Below, piece after piece: positions 47,081 through 56,600 of a stretch of DNA of 64,000 bases (positions within the stretch are counted from its first letter, which is position 1; every line of letters begins with the position of its first letter). Source of the stretch: Rattus norvegicus (Eukaryota > Chordata > Mammalia > Rodentia > Muridae); assembly GCF_036323735.1 (NCBI RefSeq), contig NC_086024.1, positions 136,845,053 to 136,909,052 of the forward strand, in the 5' to 3' direction. A program made the position numbers and the translations under genes. The notes under the pieces are model-generated. The model searched no databases and had not been told where the DNA came from. It was given only the letters and a program-made list of their open reading frames with translations.

Positions 47081-50000
47081 GTGCTTGACCACAGCTTGTC
47101 TGGATTTCTCTGTACAGCCCTGGCTGTCCTAGACCTCTCTCCATAGACCAGGCTGGCCATGAACTCACAGAGATCCACCTGCCTCTAGCTCCCCAGTGCT
47201 GGGATTAAAGGTGTGTGCCAACACTGCCTGATGCTCATCTTTCCTTGTTCATGTATGGACACAGTTGGGTTTCTTTCCCCTTCAGAAACATCCTCCTCAG
47301 TCCCAGGTTTCCCTGCAGCCCCTCCCAGCCTCTGCCTTGGGTCAGGGTGGGGATGTGATCTCTGCTTCTCCAGTTCCCAGTTTTCTCTTCTCCCGTGTGA
47401 CTCCACTGACCCCACTTAGCCCAGCCTGTGTTTCCCATGCTCCTCTGCTCCTGTCACCACGTAGCAAGGTCAGCCTTAAGCTAACGTGGCTTCTCAGGGA
47501 ACTGACACTGTCAGCCAGTCACTGTCTTTAGTCCCCAATGGTCTCCTGGTTTTTCTGATACCAACCTTAGGTGTTCCTTTCAAGGTCCTGTGGAGAACCT
47601 CCTTAAGCCTTTGTGTTAACTTGTTTTCTCTTTCAAGAATTCCCTTAGCAAAGGTCTCCCAGTGCAGTGTACACTCTGGTGGAATTGTGCAGAGACTGTT
47701 CATGATGCATAAGCCAGGCTCAGAGTACATCGTCCCACCCGTGTGGCGTCCCACCCTCTGTGCAGTGTCGCACCCTGTGCGATGTCCCACCCCGTGTGGC
47801 GTCCCGCCCCCTGTGCGGTGTCCCGCTCTCTGTGCGGTGTCCTACCCTATTGTAGATTGTGTTGCTGCATTTCTTCTGAGGCAGAATCTCATGTAGCCAG
47901 GCTAGCCTCAGTCTTGCTGTATAGGCAAGGTTGACCTAGAACCCCTGCTCCTCCTGCCTCTACTGTCCCAAATGCTGGTACTCGTGTGTGCCACTGTGCC
48001 CAGTGCACATCAGTTTTCACGCACTCCCTTTAGGTCTTTAGTCCCCTTAACCCAGATACCCATCTGTCCTGCCACCATTTGGTTCCCACTCTTGGAGGTG
48101 TACCCAATCTCTTGATGCATGTATTTTCCCAAGAACTCATTCCTTGTTTTTTGGAACTCCCTGGCCAGACTGGACATGTCATTTTGGGGGCAGGTGTAGG
48201 AATCGGAGCTTCCTTCTTGGGCATGATTATGGCAGAAGGACTGTTGCAGGCGACTGGTGCTTCCTTCACACCACGCTCTGTGGCAGTGAGCTTGTGCAAT
48301 CGCTTGGCTCAGAATATAGGAGATGTGGGCCTCTCCCGTCCCTCTAGTCCCAACAGACATCAGTTCACAACCAATCACGCCCTGTTGTCAGAGTTTGTTA
48401 GAAGTATACCTAGGACCCCAGTGACCCGAGGCTCAGGTGCTAAAGCATTCCTCTCATTACGTGAGAACCTGAGTTTACTCCACAGGCACGGTAGTTTACT
48501 GTCGTACTTGTCAACACTGGGGAGCTGGAGACAGCCAGCTCCCTAGAGATTCTTGGCCAAACACCAACCAGCAGCAGTTCAGAGGGCTTGGGTTCTAGAA
48601 CTCAGCAGTTCCTGTGGCTCAGCCACATGCTTCCCCTGCGTGGCTTGTCTACAGCAACTTGTGGGTGGTTTGTTGGGGTTTGTGGAGTACATATCTTTTC
48701 TTCATTTCTATTTTTGAGTAATGCATTACAGAATATCAGTCACTGTTAGGATAGAGGAGGGGATTACAGTATATCAGGGATGACTGGATTAGACATGCTT
48801 TGTCTAATAGAAGTAAGGTTGCCATAGCCATACTAGAGTCGTAGTATTGCTGGGAATGTTATTTGGATACCAGCTGACGTAATTTACTCTAAGTAGTAGC
48901 TGGAAGATTATCTCCATATATAACTAACTTCTGACCCCTGAAGACCCCTTTCTGCACGTCTGTGACAATGTGATGTGTGCTGTCTCGTAGGTTATGTCAA
49001 TCTAGTCATTAAACAACATGCTTTCCTTCTCCTGGTGGGAAACACAGAAAGGCTTTAACTGGAGTCTGTAAGAACTGTGTTGTAGGGGTTGGGAAATACT
49101 GTGTAGCTGTGGTCTCACCTCCTTCAGAGCCTTGTGCATAGACGGCCTGCTGGCCCGACTGCGTGAGGTTGGTGCCCAGTGTCGTTTAGAGGACCCCAAG
49201 GGAAATTCTAAGCCACTAGGCCAATTTGGGTTTGTTTAATGTTCAAAGTAGTCTAGCAGTTTTCTAAGCCTTGGCAGACAGCTGCCATGTCACGTGGTCT
49301 TCTTAGGGCCCACTGGGAGACATGGAACTGCCCTTTGCTGGTAGCTCCTGTGTGTAGGTGTTGGGATGGCGGTGCTCTTAGGGGCAGGGATTTGATACCC
49401 TGGAAGGGCTCTGAGTAGGGAATAGGAAGTGACTCCTGAGTTCCCTACGCCCCTGATGCAGTTTAATGGTAAAAGTCGTCTCTGCTTGAGCTCTCGGGCT
49501 CCATCGGTATTGCTGTTGACTTCAGCCTCGTGCACCCCCGGGTCCCGGGCAGTGACCCCTTGCCCCCAAGTGCTCAAGGGTGGCTATGAGTGGAATCGTT
49601 AGTACTCATCATCACTTCACTTAGGTCTCATAGGCTCAAGGCGAGCTGCACTTTTCTCTATGTAGTTGCCCCGTTCGTCTTGTTTTTTCAGCTCCCCCCC
49701 TACCGTCTGGAGGAGCCAGTGATAACGAAGGACGTCTATGAAGTTGCCGTCTCCCTCATCCAGATGTTCGATGACCTGGACATGAAGGAGAGTGGGTAAG
49801 AGTCCCTCCAGCTACAACTCTGTGTGTGTAACTCGAGGCACTGGGCACTTGGTGGAGATGACATAGTGTTTTTACAGTGTAAGGTAATAGCTGTAGACAC
49901 TGGGGCTTGAGCAGGTCCTCCCGCCTTCCGGTGCTGGGATTTCAGGTGTGTGTGTTCTGCCTGCCACACGTGGCTGTGGACGGACACCTTTGCCCCAGTC

Positions 50001-53000
50001 AAAGCCCTGCTGAGTGCAGCATGAAGACTGCTGTTTGCTTTAAGCATTGAGCCAGAGTGGAGTGAGCCGGGCGTAGGAGTCGCACAGCTCCCTCTGCTTG
50101 CCTTTGTTTCTTTGTTTCAGGTTTATTTTTGACAACCCATAGGCAATTCAGATGTTTGTTCTGTTAGCTTTTTTTTTTTTTTTTTTTTTGAGTTTTTGAG
50201 TTTTTCCTTTTAGGATAGTTTAGGTTCTAAGTGCTGGTCTGCATCTCATAAGGGGCATTTGTGATTTTAGAAACAGAGGATGGTAATGTGCATTCCCCTC
50301 CCCTAGTAACCAAGCTAGGTGGCTGGGGTGACATGTTTCCTGTAGCCCTTGGGATGCCCCTGAGTTAATCCTTGTCAAATCTGAACTTCTTACCTTGGAT
50401 GACATCATTCTTTCCAAACTCTGCCCTCTAAGACTGTGGGTAAATGTTCTCAGCTTTTATTTGGGTAAAAAGTTATTTTATTTGTTTCATCCTTTGTTTA
50501 AAAATAATCTAATCAACAGATAAAAACTTTTGTTGGGGAGGTGGCTCAGTTGGTAAAGTGCTTGGTTTGCAGGACTTGAGTTTGATCCCCAGACACTACA
50601 GGGAAGAAAGACAGGCATGATGGTGTGCGCTTGCCGTCCACTGGGAAGAGGCGGGCGGGCGGGCGGGCGGGCCTGAGGTCAGGCAGGACAGAGAGAGGCC
50701 CCATCTCAGAAGACAGTGGACAGAACTCTTGAGGCTGAAACCCAGCGTTGCTGCTCACACCTTCCTGTCTCACCTCCTCGCATGCTCCCTCCCTCCTCTC
50801 CCTCCCTCTGTCCCTCCCTCTGCGCCTCCCTCCCACATTTCCTTCCTTCTTCCCTTCTTCCTGTCTCCTTCCTCTTCCTTTCCCCTCCTCTCTCCCTACT
50901 CCTGCATGCACACATTCCCCCACACATGTACACACACACACATGCATACATTAAACCTCGTGTCTTTACTGTATATAGCATGACTTGAAGTGTGCAGGCA
51001 TCGGATGGACTCAGTAGTTGGTGCTCCAGGCACTGGCTCTCACCCTCATGTGCGTACACTGTTGGTGGCTGCAGGCTGGCCTTTTCTCACCTGAAGTGCT
51101 TGACCAGGATGCTTTGTACATTGAAGTGTTCTCACAGACTTCAATGGCTGAATCCATAAACACCCCAAACTCAAAAAACATTTTGCATCTCAAAGTTAGG
51201 TGTCAGACATTGGCGTTGTTCAGATTTTGGATTTTCAGCACAGGAGTACGCAGCTTGTGTGAGGTCTAGGTTCTTAGTTGCTCCCTGCACTTTACTTTTC
51301 TAACTCTGTACACAGTGTTTGTGTGCTAAGCATGTAGCAAAATGCATCTTTTTATTTTTTTAGCACTCTTTCTAAATGTGCTGCCATTTTCCCCTAACCT
51401 TCTAGCTTGTGTTACCATAGTGATAAAGCTCCTTTTTAATTAATTTTTGTTTATATGAGTATACCATAGCTGTCTTCAGACACACCAGAAGAAGTCATCG
51501 GATCCCATCACAGATGGTTGTGAGCCACCATGTGGTTGCTGGGATTTGAACTCAGGACCTCTGAGAGAGTAGTCAGTGCTCTCAAATGCTGAGCCATCTC
51601 TCCAGCCCCTTAATTTTTTTAAATTAATTTTGATAAAGCTCCTTTTTATCTCATTGCTCCCCTCAGGTAAATGTATCTTTTTGCTCTGGCTGACTCTTAG
51701 ATGTAGGTTTTGTCTTTGATAACCTACAGCCTCAGACCTGGGAGAAGGTGTGGGTTTCTTTGGTTCCTGTGCTTGTGATTGAGTGGGCTCGGTGAGTCTC
51801 AACACAAGTGTTAAATGATGCCCAACAGCCTTTCTTCCTACACATGGCTGCTTGTCTGGGTCCTTAGTATATGTGCATGTTCTCAGTTTTCTTTGTTCTG
51901 TATACCCTAAGATTGTTCCACAAGGAAGAACTCCTCTTCATGCTCATTAAGTACTTTACCCATCAAGCCATCTCCTTGGCTCCGACTTTTTTTTGTTTGT
52001 TTGTTCTTTTTTTTTTTTTTTTTTTTGGAGCTGGGGACCGAACCCAGGGCCTTGTGCTTCCTAGGCAAGCACTCTACCACTGAGCTAAATCCCCAACCCC
52101 CCCTTTTTTTTAAAAGATTTATTTATTTTATTTATAGATGGTTGCAAGCCACCATGTGGTTGCTGGGATTTGAACTCAGGACCTCTGGAAGAGCAGTCAG
52201 TGCTCTTAACCACTGAGCCATCTCTCCAGCCCTGGCTCCGACCTTTTTTTTTTTTTTTGGTTCTTTTTTTTTTTTTCCGGAGCTGGGGACCGAACCCAGG
52301 GCCTTGTGCTTCCTAGGCAAGCGCTCTACCACTGAGCTAAATCCCCAACCCCTGGCTCCGACTTTTTAATTATTGAATAGTATTCCGTTGTCTCCACTGA
52401 CCAGGGTTTATCTGTTTACCTACTCCCTGACATCCGGATTGTCTCTAAGTCTCAAACTATGAATAGAGCTGCTAGAAACACTTGCGTGCTGGCTTTATGT
52501 AGACCTGGCATCCAGTTCACTGGACAAGTTCTAAGGGGCACAGGTGCTGGCGTCCATGTGGAGAGCACTTGGTTTTTGAAGGAACCATTAGCCCACCATG
52601 CACTGTGGCTGAGCACTTGGCTTGGATGGATGCTTCGCCAGCTCTCTGTGTGTGGTCTGGGTTTTGCTCTCAGAGTGGGTGTGGTGCTATCTCACTGCTG
52701 CTTCCACAGAGGCTCGTCATGTCTTTGCCCGTTTTTCAATCCAGTTCTCTGTTGTTTTTGTTTGTTTGAGACAAGGTATCACTAAATAGTACTGGTTGAC
52801 CTGGACCTTGCTCTGTAGACCAGGGTGGCCTAGAACTCACAGATCTGCCTCCGGAGTGCTGGGATGGAGAGTATGAGCCACCATACCTGGCCTTGTTGTC
52901 TTCAATCTTAGTTTAAGTATTCTGGATGTATTTGAATAACAGTTCTTTCTGTCAGAAGAACTCTTTGCAATGTCTTTTCATTTATGAGGCTTGTTGTCTT

Positions 53001-53627
53001 ATTAAAGGATTGATGGATTTTTGTTAATTTCAGTCAATTTTTTTGTGCCCCAGTTGTCCTAAATATAGTGAGTTGGAACCTTCTTGGGATGTCTGTTAGG
53101 TCCTTGGGCTGGACCCACCTATCCTTGGGCACTTGTTTCTGGCCATTCACCAGTTTTAACCATGCTCCATAGTAGGAACCACGCGCTCTTCCAGGGAGTC
53201 CAGCTCTGCAGGGAGTCATGTGAACCTGCCTGTAACTTCGTTAGTGGTTTGTCACCATGCGTAGGCATGTCCACTGGTTGTAGCTGGAAGTGAGTGAATG
53301 AGTAATGTGTGCCTTTGTACATGTGTGTGCATGTACGTGTGTGCATGAGTGTGTGTGTGGGGCGTGGCTGGAGGACAACCCTGGGGATCATCCTGAGGAT
53401 TGCAGTCCAGCTCCTTTGAGACAAGGTTTCTCATTGGCCTGAAGCTCACACCAGTTAGGTCAGACTACTTGGCAGTCAAGCCCGAGGCGTCTTTTTCTCT
53501 CCCTCCTCAGAACTGGAATCACAGTCATACGTACCCAACAAGGTTCTGAGGACTGAACGAGTGAGGCAAGTGAGCATCATGGCCACGGATGTGTTCCCAG
53601 CCACCATTACTCATATTAATAAAGATT

Positions 53628-53670
<43 letters not shown>

Positions 53671-56600
53671 TGTGCGCACACGCACACACACAAGTGGCAG
53701 TCAGAGGACACATGTGTGGAGTCATTTCTCTGCTTTCACATTTATGTGTGTTCAGGGATGAACTCAGGCTTTCAGGCCAGCATGTCCACCCACAGAGACA
53801 GCTCACTGGCCCAAGTCCTTAGTTTTGAAATGAGATTTTTTTTATGTCCTTAGATTGATTTTGAACTGGGCTCAACCAGTGTCCTACCTCACCCTCCCAG
53901 ATACTTGATACTACAGGTGTGCAGCGCCATGCTAGGCTTGGAGATTTTTTATTTACTATTTATTTTTAAATATATTTCTTTTATGTGTGTATGTGCATGT
54001 GTGTGTATTTTGTGTGTGTGTGTGTATGTATGTTGTGTGCATGCATACATGAGTGCATGTGGAGCCAGAGGACAACTTTGTATTTTATTGGGAACATCTC
54101 CACCTCCTTTGTAGACCGGTTCTCACTGGCCTAGGGCTCACAACAGTGCGAGCCTTGCTGGTCAGTGAGTCCTGGGTCCGTCTGTCTGCCTCTGCCCACA
54201 GTGCTGGGATTGTAAGCACATGTTGTCACCACACCTTGCATGTTTCTGTGAGGGCTAGAGACTAACTCAGGTCTCATGATTGGGAGGCAGGGGCTTTTCC
54301 AACTAAGCTCCTCACTAGCTCCTTGTGAATATCATTTAAAACCAGTCCCTAGGGATTGGGGATTTAGCTCAGTGGTAGAGCGCTTGCCTAGGAAAAAAAC
54401 AGTCCCTATGTAGTGCAGGCTGAACCTGTACAGGCTAGTCTTGAACGCCATACATTTTCTTACAGTCACTTTTGTGATCGAATCTCCATAAATTTTGGAT
54501 AAACACTGCTTTTTTCAAAAATCATTGTTTATTTTTAGCTTTTAATAATTCATTTTTTAATTCATTTTACATCCCGATACAGCCCCACTTCAGTTCTACC
54601 CTTACAAGTCTCTCTCCCAATTGCTCCCTCTCCTCAGAGAAGGGGAAGCCCCCCCTTGCCTGGGTATCACCCCACCCTGGGACATCTTAATCTCAGCAGC
54701 ACTGGGCCCTTCCTCCCCCTCTGAGGCTCAAGCCAGGCAGCCCAGGTAGGGGAAAGGATCCAAGGCAGGGAACAGAGACCCAGACAGCATCTGATCCGTT
54801 TGTTAGGGGACTCATATGAAGCTCCACACTTGCACAGATGTGTAGGGGCTTAGGACCAGCCCTGAATGCTCCCTCTTTGGTGGTTCAGTCTCTGTGAGCC
54901 CCCATGGGCTCAGGGTAGTTGACTCTGTAGGTCTCTTGTGGTGTCCTCGCTCTGTCCAGTTTCCTCAGTCCTATCCCTCAGTCTTCCACAAGATTCCCCG
55001 AGCTCTGCCTCCTGTTTGGCGGTGGTCTCTGCGTCTGCTGCTGGATGAAGGAGCCTCCCAGCGGTCAGCTGTGTTAGGCTCCTGTCTACATGTGTAGCAG
55101 TGTCATTAATAGAGTCGGGGTTGGCTTTCTTACATGGGATGGGCCTCAGGTTGGGGCAGTCATTGTTCGGCCATTCCCTCAGCCTCTGCGCCATCCTTAT
55201 CCCTGCATATCTTGTGGGTGGGACACATTTTGGGTTGAAGGTTTTGTGGGTGAATTGATGTCTTCCTCCCTCCTCTGGAAATCCTCCCTGGCCCACAGGA
55301 GGTGGCCACTTCAGCCTTTATAGCCCCCTCTGGTAGGGATCTCAACTAGGGTCACCCCCCATAGAGTCCCTATATCCTCTCCTCCTGGCCCCCGGTCCCA
55401 GGTCTCTAGCTAGTCCTAGTGATGCCCACTCCACCAATTTCCATTCTCACTTCCAGCCCTCTCCCACCCCCTCCCCACACCTCACCATCCCTGTCCTCTC
55501 CTTGCCTCCTCTCCCACCCAGTTCCCTCTCTCCATCCACATCCATGACTGTTATAGTTTCTCCTCTGAGTGTGGTTGGGGCATCCTCTCTTGGTACCCAC
55601 TTACTGCCCAGGGTCTTACTTGGGTCTGTGGATTGTAGCATGGCTGTCCTGCACTTTCTGGCTAAGGTCTACTTATAGCTGAGCACATACCATGTGCGTC
55701 TCTCTGACTCTGGGTCACCTCACTCGGGATGGGATTCTCGAGTTCCATGCATTTGCTTACAAATTTCATGATCTCTTTATTTTCAGTAGCTGACTAGTAT
55801 TCCATTGTGTGAATGAACCACATTTTCTTTATCCATTCTTTAGTTGAGGGACATCTAAGTTGTTTCCAGTTTCTGGCTACTACAAATAAAGCTGCTATTA
55901 ACATAAGTGTCCCTGTGCTATACTGGGATATCTTTTGGGTATATGCCTGGGAGTGGTATAGCCAAATCTTGGGGTAGGAGAACTGTCAGTTGATTTCCAG
56001 AGTGGGTGTGCAAGTCTGCATTTCCATAAGTCAGATTTCATCTAACATTTTCCCTTTGAGCCAATGGTTGTTTCCTCCTGGTGCTGGTATTGAACCCAGG
56101 TCTTTGTACGCGTTAAGCATATGCCTTAGTCACTGTACCTCCAGCCCACTTTTATACATTGGTATTGATCTCGAATCCTGCAACTTGTTGACCCTGTTAG
56201 AATCCACCTCCCAATCAGTCTCAATCTCTCTCTGTGTGTCTCTGTCTCTGTGTGTCTCTGTGTGTCTCTGTCTCTGTCTCTCTGTCTCTCTGTCTCTGTG
56301 TGTCTCTATCTTTCTGTCTCTGTGTGTCTCTGTCTCTGTGTGTCTCTGTCTCTGTTTCTGTGTGTCTCTGTCTCTCTGTCTCTGTGTGTCTCTGTCTCTG
56401 TCTCTCTGTCTCTCTCTGTCTCTCTCTCTCTCTGTGTATAGTGTGTGTGTGTATAGTGTGTGTGTGTGTGTGTGTGCGTGCGTGTGTGTGTTCTGCTTGC
56501 ACCTTGGGTGCTGTCCCTCAGGCACCGTCCACCATTTGGAACAATGTCTTTTGCTGGTCTAGAACTCACTGACTAGGCTCTGCTAGGCTGGTTGGCCAGT

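Noticed and set aside
48079..48546. A 155-codon frame with a possible membrane helix in intron 7
   Set aside because: One hydrophobic Gly-rich stretch is not enough. No homolog recognised and no splice context joining it to Tdrd9.
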